NCBI GenBank assembly: GCA_963691655.1
Contig: OY829329.1
Location: 63,048,852-63,112,851, forward strand
Source: Toxonevra muliebris
Lineage: Eukaryota; Arthropoda; Insecta; Diptera; Pallopteridae
Direction of reading: 5' to 3'
DNA: 64,000 nucleotides
Position 1 is the first letter of the stretch. Every line of letters begins with the position of its first letter. Both the position numbers and the translations under genes were made by a program. The notes beneath the pieces were generated by a model, which saw only the letters and a list, made by a program, of their open reading frames with translations, searched no databases and was not told the DNA's origin. This document shows positions 31,693 to 44,620 of this stretch, one piece after another.

Positions 31693-33845
31693 AATCACCT
31701 GAACATTTTTGCACATTTTTTAAAATTGTTTTTAATATGAAAAATGAAAAACTACTCATGGTGACAGTATGCAAATTCACATTAAGTCCAATTTAAATTG
31801 CAATTATAATGAAATGGGGTAACTACTTACAACTGCTGCGCAGTTGTCATATGCCAAAAATTTGGCTTTAATAAGTCAGACACAGTTATAACATTTCACC
31901 ATTATGGAAAAACACAGTGATACATATGCAAAAAACTCATAAAAACTGTCACCTTTTTTTTTTATAAACAAAAACGAAAATGCAACCAACTTGACAAATA
32001 CTTTTGCTATGCATATCAATAAATGCATAGGTAACTAGACTATAATTCAGGTAGCATAGTAATAGTAGTTAAGTGTCACATTGCAAACGAAAATAAAAAA
32101 AAAAAAACAAAATCAGCTAAATCTAAATATGTTTTACACACGCAGAAAAGCGTCAAAAAAAATTATAATAACTACGTTGTTGTTGACAATTCCATAAAAG
32201 CTTAAAACTCAACTGAAAATTCAATGGTGCCCAGAAATGCAAAGCACAATGGACTCTGCACAATTTGATAGTGTTTGTGATCATGCTTTGCATTTTTAAT
32301 GTAAAAATTGCCTTTTTTCGTAGTGAAATAAATTGAATAGAAAAACACACAAAACTCAAACAAAATTTATACAAAATTTACACATAAACTGAACGTAACA
32401 AGTGCAACCAATAATAGTAGAAAACTCTGAGTGCATATGCAAAAACTATGCATTGAAATCATAGATTATTTACGCTGTTTTTTCTTATTGTATTTATTAC
32501 AAATTATGCCAAAAAACTACGAGTATTTCCTTTTAACTTAATTTCACACTAATGGACACTTTTGTGGTCATTAAGAGACAAATGTGTGTATGTGTGTATT
32601 GAAGTAAAAAACCAACTCAAAGTTAAAAAAAAAAAATAAAAATACTCTCTATATAGGAAATTCATTATTAGTTACAAAAACAACAAAAGCAAACGTAAAT
32701 TCACAACTGCACCAGAATTGCACTTTCTTCGCTACATATAAATGAACCAAGGTATATCTATAACTACACTTTGAACCATATACTATTTTTTAAAATAACA
32801 AACCAGCGCATAAAATTTAACGCTCACTTTTCTGTTGTTTTTTATTTATTTGTAAAATTGTACACGATGTAACAGTTTTGTTTTTGAAGTTGCCTGCCTG
32901 CCTGCCTGTCTGGTTGCCACAGGCACTTGTTACAATTTTCAATTTTGGGAAAATAGAAAATTGTAGATACATACTTATATTTATTTTTTTTATAGTTCAT
33001 ACATAAGTAGACTAGAGCAAAGCTTTGCTTGGGAGAAATAGTTCAAATTGTATGCCAGCGCAAATACGAGACGAGCTTTTGTTGCAAAACGTAATCGTAT
33101 AGACGTAAGTGCAACTAACAACAGTTGAACAGTTGTCGAAAATGATAGTGAAATGTTTTGTATGCTGGTATACTGTATATTTATGAATATTTGCACATTT
33201 CATTTATTTACTGTCAACTGATAGTATGTGGTATACTAACAAAAACTAACTTAATTTTAAATTTTCTTTCACTTATACCTACAGCCTGTGTATGTTCGTC
33301 GTTTGTTTGGTGGATATTCATTTATTATGGGCTGGTTTGAAGTTGACCTATCTTGCAGTTGATTACTTAAAAGAGCTTCAGCATGCATTTAGGAAAGGAC
33401 TTTAAAATTATATAGAAGATAAAAAACTGAAGTTCATCTTTTGCACTTAGTGAAAAACTCAATGTCTCAGTGTCTCTCAAAAGCCTCTCACGGACGCTCT
33501 TAATATTTTTAAGTGTAAATATATCAATGATTACTAGCGAACTCAAAGGGCTTGAGGTTTGAGGATTAAACCCTCCTCTTCCCCCTTCCCGATAATTTTT
33601 TGAAAGAATAAAAACCAAATCGCCTACACTTTAAAAATTTTTTGGTTCTATAGTATATATCGTATATATTCAAAAGTTTGACTTGTAGTTAGATGAAAAG
33701 ACAGAACAATTCTGTATTACTTGGGATACGAAATAGAAACGGGTTGCATGAATCAGACTATATTTTAACATTTTATAAAATCCTTAACGAAGTTGAGGAA
33801 AATGAACTGCAACAAATATTATATGAGCTGCATTCTAAACATAGA
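31693..33845. other. AT-rich stretch without recognised genes
   Basis: A (TGCC)n run at 32890-32913 and homopolymers. Near 33277 a CTTATACCTACAG acceptor-like motif follows a pyrimidine tract, but the sequence after it stops within about 26 codons and has no strong donor. Confidence 0.55.
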
Positions 33846-33849
33846 TACT

Positions 33850-35200
33850 TATGACTGTCTAAGTTGAACCTTAAGACTGACTGGAGTCTTTGAATATGAG
33901 CTTACGACTGATTAGAGTCTATGGGTAAAACCTTATGACTGACTAGATCCTAGTCTGACTAGAGTAGAATGTTATGATTGACTGATTTCTATGAGTAGAA
34001 CCTTACGACTGACTAAAACGTAGGAGTAGAACCTTACGACTGACTACAGCCTATGAGTAGAACCGTAGGACTGACTGAAGTCCATGAGTAGAACTTTACA
34101 ACTGACTAAAACCTATGAGTAGAACCTTACGACTGACTAAAATATATAGAACCCTACGACTGACTACAGCCTATAAGTAGAACCTTACGACTGACTGAAG
34201 TCCATAAGTAGAACCTTATGACTAACTAAAACTTATGAGTAGAACCTTACAACTGACTAAAACCTATGATTAGAACCTTACGACTGACTAGAGCCTGTGA
34301 GCAGAACCTTACGATTGACTGATGTCTATGAGTAGAACCTTACGACTGAATGAAGTCTATGAGTAAAATCTTACGACTTATTAGAGTCTATGAGTATGAC
34401 TTTACGACTGACTAGAGCCTATGGGTAAAATTTACGACTGTTTGGAGCCTAAGAGTAGAATCTTATGATTCACTGGTTTCTATGAATAGAGCGTTACGAC
34501 TGCCTAGAGTCTACGAGTAGAACCTTACGACTGACTAAAGCCTATGAGTAGAACTTTACGACTGCTTAGAGCCTATGAGTAGAACCTTACGACTGACTGA
34601 AATCTATGAGTAGAACCTTACGACTGAATGAAGTTTATGAGTAGAACCTTACGACTGACTAAAACCTATGAGTGGAACCTTACGACTGACTAAAACCTAT
34701 GAGTAGAACCTTACGACTGATTAGAGCTTATGAATAGAATCTTATGACTAACTAGAGTATATGAGTAGAACTTTACGACTGACAAGAGTCTACGAGTAGA
34801 ACCTTACGACTGACTAAAACCTATGAGTAGAACGTTACGACTGACTAGAGCCTATGAGTAGAACTTTACAATTGACTGAAGTCTATGAGTAGAACTTTAC
34901 GACTGCTTAGAGCCTATGAGTAGAACCTTACGACTGAATGAAGCCTATGAGTAAAACCTTACGACTGAATGAAGTTTATGAGTAGAACCTTACGACTGAC
35001 TGAAGTCTATGAGTAGAACCTTACGACCGATTAGAGCCTATGTGTAGAACCTTACAACTGATTGAAGTCTATGGGTAGGACCTTACGACTGATTAGAGCC
35101 TATGAGTAGAAGCTTACGATTGATTATAGCCTATGAGTAGAAGCTTATGACTGACTCATGCCTGTGAGTAGAAGCATACGGCTGACTATAGTTTATAATT
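33850..35200 (+). repeat. 31-bp minisatellite, about 43 units
   Basis: The consensus runs GTAGAACCTTACGACTGAC then TAAAGCCTATGA (31 bp). Units in the centre (about 34480-35000) differ at only a few positions, such as TAGAGC/TAAAAC/TGAAGT in the middle. Edges are more diverged and contain partial units. No frame stays open because 31 is not a multiple of three and stops recur. Confidence 0.92.
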
Positions 35201-35204
35201 GACA

Positions 35205-35700
35205 AGAACCTTCTTGAGTAGAAGTCGGAGTCAAAGAACTCTCTATTGAAGAAGTTGCTGGTTTCGAAATTATAAAAGCCAACATTCGCGAATTCTGTTG
35301 ATAGAGCTATCATCTCGAATGAGTTTCTATATCACAAAGTGAAAGACTAGAAGAAATGGATTCAATTTGATTTTTCAGCAAAGTTTTTCTACTCCATTTG
35401 GCACCTATAGGCAGGAGCTTCACAAACCAAACTGGAGCTCCTGGACTGTATTTAACATCGAGCGATGAAGCTAATAGGAAACAATAAGGTTTTGAGCACT
35501 ATTCAATCTTTGGAACATTGTAGCAACGTGGCCTGCGCGACTGTATTCCACCGCTATTTTCATAGTGGATGTTCTGCGAAAATGCGCGTTTTGATGCCAC
35601 CATTCTGAGTGTTCTCTAGAGCTAAAAGTACCGCGTCACGCATTACAGAGATAGTTTTTTCTTCTGTCATACCGCGCGGTTATAGAACTGGGTTCCTGCA
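35205..35700. other. Unidentified moderate-GC segment
   Basis: The first ~70 bp (GTCGGAGTCAAAGAACTC) resembles the reverse strand of the 29.7-31.4 kb array. From about 35370 the base composition becomes more balanced (GGAGCTCCTGGAC, GTGGCCTGCGCGACTG, ATACCGCGCGGTTAT), suggesting a decayed transposable element. Both strands have frequent stops and no family was recognised. Confidence 0.35.
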
Positions 35701-38440
35701 AATATTTTTACTGATTGTGATGATTTTTTCAAATTAAAAAAACAAACTTCCCAGGTACATTTGCCTCTTTCCTCCTCCTATTAATCTATCTTCCTCTCCC
35801 AAACAACACAATGCTTTGTATTTATAGGGGCAATATCTCTGTATATTGACTATATTAATAAAAAAAATATTGCTACTCCAATGCACTAACACTTTCATAT
35901 TAATTTAAGTTTTAAAATCTTTCTTTACCTTCTACTCTTTATTTTCTTCAATTTTCTTGTCAATGAAAAATTTTATAGCTTCTGCAAGTGAAAGACATCA
36001 GCTTCACTACAATAATGAAGACAAAGACGACGACCACATGAACAAAATTTTTAATAATAGACAAATAAATTAAAATTATTTGCTGCTTCTTCTATTTTAC
36101 CTTCTAGAATTTAAGCAATTAAATTAATTAACCAAATAAAAGTCACAATTATAATTTATTTTTTAAGCATTCTTCTTCATTTTTACTTTTTACCATTTGC
36201 CTTTATTTACGTACGTTTTAATTCATTCAAAGCGCTACTAATTATTTTTCAAATAGCTGAAATAAATAAGAAAAAACAACAAGTGATGAAGACTCGCATA
36301 CACACACACACATGCAAAACCACACGCAAACATACAGCTTGGCACTATACAAATTTGTAGCCACCAGTAATTGAATAAGTAGTAAATTTTGCCGGTTTAA
36401 TTTCAACAAAAACAAAACTGGTTCAAGCTTTCAGCACAAAATGAGCTAAAAAAAAAATTACTTTAAAATCAAATTAATTTTAAATGATGATTAATTATGA
36501 TTGAATAAATTAAGTTAAAAAGATGAAATCAAAACTGTAGCTGGGCGACTTTTCAAAATCAAATCTTTTCAGCTAATCAATTATACAAAATTTAATTGTT
36601 CAAAAAAAAAAAAAAAAAATAAATAAAAAATCACAGTAACCAATTGAGACATGCACACACTAAATCTGCAAATTTAATCTGCAGACAGATAGACCGACAG
36701 CATTTAAATACTAACAAAATAATAATACTATTTGTAATAATAACAATAAATGTAACAGCAGCACCCAATTTCGGACACACACACACACAAGTTACGAAAA
36801 CGCGACTCAATTTCGAAATATGTCAAATTTCGCTTTCAAAAGAAATAAGTAGTTAAAAAAAAAAACAAAAAAAAAAAAAGAAGCGGTAGAAGAAAAAAAA
36901 GATATCCTGAAGGTGCAAAAAAATAGATTACAACAGCAGCAGCAACTGAAAGTCTCCGTCTGTGACTACTACAATAACAAAAACATCAACAAGAAAAAAT
37001 ATCACCAGTCACACAATTGCAATCACTGAATGCATGACAAACTCTAGTCGCTGGCTGGCATTAGTATTTAACTCGCCAAACCGGTGAATGTCCACCATAA
37101 AGAAGTGAGCCTGAAGCAACAGAAGAATATTGCATAAGTCGCACAGACTCAATATACACTAGTGCTACTATAGAGGCTAGTAGTTCTGTTTTTTTTTTTT
37201 TTTGGGTAGCTAAGTCTTTGACTAGTACATAACGACTACTACCTACAACGTTTTGACTGCTTTAGCTACTCGTACTAGCTAGCCATTGCATGTTTGTGAA
37301 CGTATTATGGTCATATTTGTTTTGGTTTGGTTTAGTTTAGTTACTATGATAGTTGCTCTGGCTGGCTGGCTGCTGACTGCTGTTGACCACGCCTGCCTTT
37401 GAAAATCGATCACTTTCGTTTGATATTAAATTGTCTTAGAGAGCATAGCGGCGTGCGCAACTTTTTTGCTTGCTTGCTTGCCGGCGTGTTCGTTTTTTGT
37501 TTGTTTTTTACATTCGTGTGCCTCATATATTTTTTTTCGGTATAGTTTTTAGGCTTTGATGCAATAACTTTATTTTATGTATTTGAATTAGAGCGACCAA
37601 ACCCAACGGGCATCCATCCAGCGTTGGCATGGTGGCCTAACTTTTCTGTTACACATAACTAATAGTAAGAGTGATAGTGATAGTTGTTGGCGGTGTTGGT
37701 GGTGTGTTACAGTAACGTAACTGATGCCGCTGCTGCTGCTGCTACTGGCTGTCGCTGTGTGTGATTTACTGCATAAAAGTGTTTTTCTTTTGTAATTTTT
37801 GTATTAATGTAAACAAAAAAAACTAATTTATTTTTTTTTTTTTTAATGTCTTTATTCTGTTTTTGACAAATTTTTTTTTTGTATTGAAAGTCTAATATTT
37901 GCACAATGGGTTACATTTAAGTTCAACCATTGCATAATAATATTTCTTCTATGGACTGAGTAACAATATTTGCTTATTTAAAAATGGAATCGCTTTCGTT
38001 TTCAGGAAGTTTATTTTTCATTTTTTTGAAAACAATTTTTTCGTTAGCTGCTTGCCTACTTGACAGTTTCTTTCACATCAAAGTCAAAATTGCTCCATAA
38101 CATGCCATTTACAAAATTGCTAGCATCATAAAATTTGTGTACACCACTAGTAGATGTTACTAAAATTCTGTGGAAAGTACAGTGGATACTTTAAAATTAC
38201 GGCATAAATGAATCGAAAACTGTTCTTCGTAATTGTTGTTGCCATAAAAGATTTTCGTACACTTGTATTTATATTTATTTGCACAGTCGCTCTGCGGGTT
38301 GTGGAGTAGATATCGGCCTCGGGTTTGTTTAAGTACGTCAGACAAACCCGGTTGGCTCATTTTCTTAACGCTCTCTGAAAAATTTTTTAAGAGCTTGGTG
38401 CTTTGAGAACGAAGCGAACGAACGAAGAACAGCGAAGGAA
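35701..38440. other. AT-rich stretch with simple repeats
   Basis: (CA)n near 36300-36315 and 36777-36789, poly-A near 36602-36619, (GCT)n near 37724-37741. A 9-bp inverted repeat CGGGTTTGT/ACAAACCCG lies near 38319-38350. No gene is seen. Confidence 0.6.
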
Positions 38441-38449
38441 TTAGTTTTA

Positions 38450-39530
38450 GAATGAGTTGGTCAGTAAATGAGTGAGCTAGTGAAGGAGTTAGTCAGAGAA
38501 GGAACTGTTCAATAAATAAGTGAAGGAATCAGTCAGTGAACGAGTCAATCAATAAAGGAGCTAGTCAGTGAAGGAGATAGTTAGTGAAGGAGGTAGCCTC
38601 GAAATGAGTCAGTCAAGGATGAGTTAATTAATGAATGAGTCAACCAGTAAATAAGTCAGGGCATGAGTCAGTTGGGGAAGGAGCTAGACAGTAATAAGCT
38701 TATTTCATGAACGAGTCAGCTCGTAAATGAATCACTCATTAAAAAAGTCACTTAATGAATGAATCAGTTTATAAATAAGTCAGTCAGTGAAGAAATAAGT
38801 TATTGAATGAGTCATTCCGTAAATGTATCAATCAATGAAGATGCTAGTCAGTGAAGGAGCTATTCAGTGAAAGAGCTAGTCAATAAAGGAGCTAGTCAGT
38901 GAAGGAGCTAGCTTGTGAAAGAGTCAGCCAATGACGAGTTAATTAGTGAACGAGTTAAACAGTAAATGATTCAGTCAGTGCTTGAGTCAGTCTATGAAAG
39001 AGCTATTCAATAAAATGAACAAGTCAGTTAGTGAATGAATCACTCAGTAAATAAGTTAGTTAGTCAATGAATCAATGAGTAAATAAGCCATTCATTGAAG
39101 GAACAAGTTATTGAATGAGTCAATCAATGAAGGTGCTGGTCAATGTATAAGCTATACCGTAAAGGAGCTAATCAGTGGAGGAGCTATTCAGTAAAAAAGT
39201 CAGCCGAGTAATGAGTCAGTCAGCCAATGACAAGTTAATTAGTGAAAAAGTTAAGCAGTGAATAAGTCAATCAGTGAATGAGTGATTGATTCAGTCAGTG
39301 AAAAAGCCAATCAGTGAATGAGTCACTCAGTGAAAAAGTCAATCAGTGAAAGAACCATCCAGTGAATAAGTCGGTCTCTGAATGAATTGGCCAAAGAATG
39401 ACTCAAACAGTAAATATTTCAGTTAGCATATAAGAATAGGAATGAGTCAAACAATGAATAAATCAGTTAATGACGGCATAAGTCAATGAATGAGTTAGTC
39501 AATGAATGAATTAAACATTCTTTTGAATGA
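38450..39530 (+). repeat. 16-bp minisatellite, about 65 units
   Basis: Units follow GAGTCAGTCAGTGAAT / GAGCTAGTCAGTGAAG with a 16-bp period for long stretches. The subtypes GGAGCTAGTCAGTGAA and ATGAGTCAGTCAGTAA alternate in blocks. Some units are shortened or extended. Confidence 0.88.
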
Positions 39531-39614
39531 AATTAGCAGGAGCACAAGCGAATGTAGAGATTAAGAAAAACAAAAAGATTCTAAATTAAGTTTGTTCATT
39601 TACAGGAGAAACTT

Positions 39615-39759
39615 TTACTTTTAGGTTAAGATGGATTAGGATTAGTTTCTTATTGCTTAGTAAATTATTTTCAAAATGTAAAATCTTATAATGCAGGGAT
39701 ATTAACTGCTTTATCAAATTGAATTGGGGATGTTGCTTTATTATTAGCAATTGCATGAA
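39615..39759 (+). pseudogene. ND5: NUMT: nuclear copy of part of mitochondrial ND5
   Basis: This reads as an internal piece of NADH dehydrogenase subunit 5 (complex I, proton-pumping membrane subunit). About 48 codons follow one frame with no indels: [14 protein letters not shown] near the start, [18 protein letters not shown] in the middle and IGDVALLLAIA at the end. A TGA at 39756-39758 stands where Trp is expected, as in the invertebrate mitochondrial code. Two other codons are damaged: TAA at 39627-39629 (ancestral TGA Trp) and TGA at 39720-39722 (probable CGA Arg). Flanking DNA is not mitochondrial. It lies under 100 bp after the 16-bp minisatellite. The fragment is too short and broken to function. 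Confidence 0.93.
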
Positions 39760-39936
39760 TTCGCTACGTAAAAGATTAGGAATAACATTCCACTTATAAC
39801 TGCAATCTCTTTAAGAAAGAAGAAAGTTACAACTCCTCAAAACAGATGTTTTCCAAATAAGACAAACGAATGAATGTAAAAATCTCAGAAGATTCAAATT
39901 CTTTCGCATTTAATTCGAATATTTTTATATTTAACC

Positions 39937-40435
39937 CTCTAGTTCCCAAATTTTTGATTGATTAAAAAATTGGAAAGGATAATATTGGTATAAATTCCAT
40001 ATACTGATTTAAAAATAAAAAAATAAAAAAACTAATGGGCAGTTTTATGAAGTCGGAAAGGTTGAAAGTCTAAAATTATTTGTTGTTGATTGAGCATTTT
40101 TTCTTAAGTAATTAAATATTTTATATGAAAAATTCTAATTCCTAGCTATCCACAGTTTGGTTTTTTTTTTATCTGGATAGTATGACCTGAAGTATTTTAT
40201 TTATTTTTTTTTTATTTTTTCACTTTTATCTCAAATACAATCAAAATAATTAATTTTCCTGTTTTTCACAAATTTTTGACTTTGACTGCCGCTAACTTCT
40301 GTAATTCGCATCATAACCCATAACTCATTTTTTTAAAAACTTGGGAAATTCCCTAAACGATATGGTAAAATGTAGAAACAGAAAACTGTTATGGTGGCAA
40401 TTCCATCTCTAGAGGCGCTCTTGGGAACTAAAGGG
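39937..40435 (-). mobile_element. piggyBac-like MITE, 499 bp, inverted copy
   Basis: TTAA occurs at 39933-39936 and 40436-40439, just outside CCCTCTAGTTCCCAA and, at the other end, TTGGGAACTAAAGGG. Reverse-complemented, the first ~200 bp match the 25.6-kb copy (GGAATTGCCACCATAACAG, AAAAAAATGAGTTATGGG, GTTAGCGGCAGTCAAAG). It keeps an AT-rich interior missing from that copy. No transposase is present. Confidence 0.88.
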
Positions 40436-40714
40436 TTAAATCAAATTCAAAATGTGAAATTATTTGATTTCTAGATTTTTATAAGTTCTTTTTCTATTAA
40501 ATTTTTATTTTAATCCAATACGGTTATTTTTTAGTTCTCTTTTTTAAATTAAATACGTTTTTATTTAAATTAATTGATTTATATATTGGAAGTAATTGTG
40601 ACTAACTTCATATCTATCATACGCGCCATTTTTTTTTGACATTGACAGCTATTCTATCTCGAAGAACGCCAAAAATACTATAAGAATTGATCTGTCAAAT
40701 AATTTTCATAATTT

Positions 40715-41245
40715 TACAAAAATGTTTTACTATAGCTGAAAATGTCGAATATTTGGTGGGATATGAAAGGTGTCGTGTATTATGAGCTGTTGAAACGATC
40801 ACTGGCGACCGCTACCGACTACAATTGATGCGTTTGAGCCGAGCATTAAAGGATAAGAGGCCAGAATATGAGAATAGACACGACGAAGTTATTCTTCAGC
40901 ACGACAATGCTCGGCCGCATGTTTCAAGGCAAGTAAAAACATACTTGGAAACGCTGAAATGGGAAATGCTACCCCACCCGCTGTATTCTCCAGACATTGC
41001 TCCTTCTGATTACCTGGCTGAACAGCACTTCCGTTCTTTCGAAGAACTCAAAAAATGGGTCGATTCGTGGATAGCCTCAAAAGATGAGGAGTTCTTTCGA
41101 CGCGGAATCCGTATGCTACCAGAAAGATGGGAAAAGGTTGTGGCTAACGATGGACAATACTTTAAAGAATAAATTTATAATCACTTTTTCACAATAAATG
41201 TCCAAATTACGAAAAAAATGCGAGTTTATACATTCATACTCCCAA
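40715..41245 (+). pseudogene. mariner transposase fragment (dead)
   Basis: This is the C-terminal part of a mariner-family D,D34D transposase. From 40825 a 115-codon frame carries ILQHDNARPH (Asp at residue 27) and YSPDIAPSDY (Asp at residue 62). The 34 residues between the two aspartates match the family spacing. It ends GIRMLPERWEKVVANDGQYF. Upstream, matching sequence (WWDMKGVVYYELLK near 40755-40796; VETITGDRYRLQLMRL near 40790) is in two frames, showing a frameshift. After APSDY about ten residues normally present are missing. The N-terminal half with the first Asp is absent. Sequence to about 41245 (GCGAGTTTATACATTCAT) may be a decayed right TIR. Confidence 0.9.
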
Positions 41246-43780
41246 TATAAATATATTTTTTTTTGAGTAATTGATCTATCCATTTTTATTTAAATCTAAT
41301 ACTTTGTTATTTTAATTTACTAGTTATTTTGCTCTCCAATATTTTCACATTTTCATACTCCAATTAAATTCAAATATGAATTTATTTGAAACTTTTCTTT
41401 TTTGAATCAAAAACGTTTTTAAATATTTTATTTCTTTATTTTTTTTTTTCCGGAAAACCTTTTTAAATAAATTTTGAATATTATTTTAATAGAATTTTGT
41501 TGAATATATTTTTGAACTTGAATATTTTTATTAGTAATTCTTCTATACATTTTCTTAGTTGAATCAACTTCGGTTTTTATTTGAATTTACTATAAATATT
41601 GACACTCTCAAATCAAGCTTAACATCGAATTTAATTGATTTAAATATTTTGATTCGCTATTTTTCCCTTCCTTCAATATATCAACTCACTATAGCGAAGC
41701 ATTATCGCTGTTTCTGTAATTTCACTTTACTATAGCAAAGTAGCATGCGATGATTGCATTTCACCACTTTATTTGCACTTGATGCTCTGAAAAATTATTG
41801 CGTTTCGTTTCTTTTTGTATTTTTTTGTTTTGGTTTTTTGTCACTTTTGAGAAAATTGTTGCAATTATTTTGGCACATCATGCAAATTACAATTTCCGTG
41901 CAACAACAACGATAAGGAAAACCAACCGCGATGCATTGCAACAGTGCATTGCGGTATTGTGAATTTAAATTTAAAGTTTTAAAGTTTAATGCACTTTATT
42001 TAAATTTTTTTTTTTTTTGTAGCAGATGAGAAAAATAAATAAGTTTAATATATTTTGAAATTAATTTTTTGTTTTAATTAAATTTTTTTTTTTAATTAAA
42101 AATTGAGTCTTGGAAATGACTTTGACTTTTGATTTTCAGAGTTTATTACATAAAAATACTGCAAAAATTAGCATTGTTGAAAAAAGTATGTATGTATTAA
42201 TCAAAAGCAAAAATTTAAAATTCCTTGAACAATGTTTTATTTCAAGCGTTTTCATTAAGAAAACAACACACAATAGCGAAGGCCAATGTCCGCCCAATTC
42301 ACATAAATTACCGCTTTTTACCGCTATAGCAAATTAGAAACAAACTAAAAAAAAAACATCAACTAGCCAAAAACAAAAAGAAAAAAAAAAAAAACTAAAA
42401 AACCGACAAACCATAAATTTTGCTAAATCTCTTGAAAAAATCGCAAAAAAAAAACAAAACAACAAAAACAAAAATATCATATCAACAAACAACGAAAAAC
42501 AATTTGTTAAAACATTTGTAAACAATAAAAATTTCCATACAAAAACTTTCAATCAAAAATTCAAAGCACCAAAAAGAAGCAATAACAGCAACTCCTTTAC
42601 TATCACCAGCCACCATCACCTATGGTAGTTGAACATCATTTACTGGTGGCATGCAAATGAACGTTTCTTTTTGGCTTTGGTACCTAAGCGTAAAACATTA
42701 GCGCCGTCAATCAATTCAATTGGTGTCTATGCCTATCTCTTTTCTATTGCTAATGTGTCTATGTATAAATGTTTGTATTGTATGTGTGTGCGTGTGTGTG
42801 TTTGTGTTTTTGGTCATCTCAAGTGGAACACAATCGCATCGAAATGTCTAAAGATGATAAGCACCTTGACCCGTCATTATTACTATTTTTCTGCTGCTGT
42901 TGTTACTGACTCTTGCTGTTGCTGTTCGTTGTTGTTGCTGTTCGTTGTTGTTATTGTTTCATTTTAATTGTTTTGACTTCTCTCAGTTCAAGTAAAAGTT
43001 GCTGTCAAAAGTAGCGAAAAAAGTTTTTTTTTTTTTCAAATAGAAAAATGCAACAGCTCAAAATCATCATCCAAGCATTTCATCCATAAAAACGCATCTG
43101 CATACAATTCTTCGTCCGTAATGTTTGAGTATGATGCTCAAACAACCTTAACCATTTTTCTTAAATACTTATGTATGTATGTACATATGTATGCTGGCAT
43201 GGATGGCATTAGTAATAAATAGTTTTCTTTAGCTACTTCAGCTGGTATTGACAGTATTTTATTTGTTGTTGTTGTTGCTGCTGCTACATATGGTTGTTTG
43301 TTTGGTTGTTTGTTATTGTTTTATTTAGCACTCTTTTGTTGATTTTTTAATGACTTTGGTCAAAAATGTAAGGGAGTATGGGGACATAAAGTATCTTAGG
43401 GAAAAATTGTAATTTCAAATTAGGTAATCACTATCTTATGAATGAGAAAAAGAGAAAGGAATTGGGTCTATGACAGACTTAGTTGATTTGAGACTTAAAT
43501 GCGTGATAACTTTAAAACTGAAAGAGATATGTGAGTGAAAATTTAACTAAGCTTTGGTGGGTTTTTGTTTCTTTTTTCAAGTCAGATCGAACTATTTGAG
43601 GCTCGAAGTAATCTGTAGGCTTTATCGGAGGCGGGTTGTTCAAGTTTTCAAGACCCTGAATTTACTTTTTCGGATCAATTCAAACTCCGAAATATCTTGG
43701 AAGCTGGAATGTTTTCAAAATGTTCATGCAAGAGACTTGAAATTGAAAATATGGATGTGCAATGGGGATGGGACTTGAAA
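41246..43780. other. AT-rich stretch without recognised genes
   Basis: Long A/T runs, (GTGT)n near 42784-42808, and GTTGCTGTT patches near 42895-42955 and 43266-43288. Open frames here are low complexity. Confidence 0.6.
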
Positions 43781-43789
43781 ACGATAGAC

Positions 43790-44620
43790 TTGGGGTTGAT
43801 ACAAATGAATTAAAGAATTCGCAATTGATGGTCAAAGGATGGTGAGAGGATAAGCCAAGGGGGGAGGGGGGGGGGGGCGAATAGAAAATAGTAGATAGAC
43901 GTAGATTAAAGAAAATACATATTAAATGAAAAATATTCAGAAATATGAGTGCAGCAATATAATAAGTAAAAATAGCCAAAAGATGGGAAAAGAATGGGCA
44001 AAATATAGACCTATGGTAAGAGATAGAAGTGAAATGGATATGAGACGGAGTTAAAAATATAACTAAATGGTAAGCCTAAGACTTGTAAAAGAATATATAA
44101 GAGATATTCCAAAAATAGGAAAATGTAGGCACAGGATTTGTATAAAATTACCAATGAATAGTTAGAAGATAGTCAAGGGATAGTGTAGATGCCATAAAAT
44201 GTGAGTGGAAAATAGTAATTTAATTAGAAAAACATAGAACGAGAGTTTTATAGAAGATAGCCAAGGAATAGTGTGGAGATGATCAAGCAATGCACCTAGG
44301 GTTTGAGGGAAATAGAGGAGAGATGGTCAAGGAATAGGCATAGTGTTTATCTGAAGCTTGTAAACGATAGCCGAGGGAGAGCTAGGAAATGGTTTAGAGG
44401 TGAACCAAGGATTTGCAAAGAAAAGGTAAGAGATGGTCAAGGAATACTTTGTAAACGATAGCCGAGGTACGGGTAAAAAATGATTGAAGGAGGCGTAATT
44501 TATTAGCCTAGATTTTTTTTTTTATAGATAAACCAAACCAATGTATATGAGATGGTCAAAGAATAAACAAAATATAAGTGCAAGTGCAAGTGCAATAAAC
44601 GAGTTAAAAGCAAATGATGC
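43790..44620. repeat. Degenerate GATGGTCAAGGAATAG array
   Basis: Related blocks recur: GATGGTCAAAGGATGG (43827), AGATAGTCAAGGGATAG (44167), GATAGCCAAGGAATAG (44266), GATGGTCAAGGAATAG (44323 and 44435), TTGTAAACGATAGCCGAGG (44369, 44450). Spacing is irregular, about 50-110 bp. Weaker units continue at about 45650-45870. A G-rich run sits at 43859-43878. Confidence 0.6.

Noticed and set aside
33265..33365. Acceptor-like CTTATACCTACAG with a following open frame
   Set aside because: The frame ends within about 26 codons and no good donor precedes the stop.
38319..38352. Hairpin CGGGTTTGT / ACAAACCCG as a small-RNA or terminator candidate
   Set aside because: A 9-bp stem alone is too short to support a functional call.
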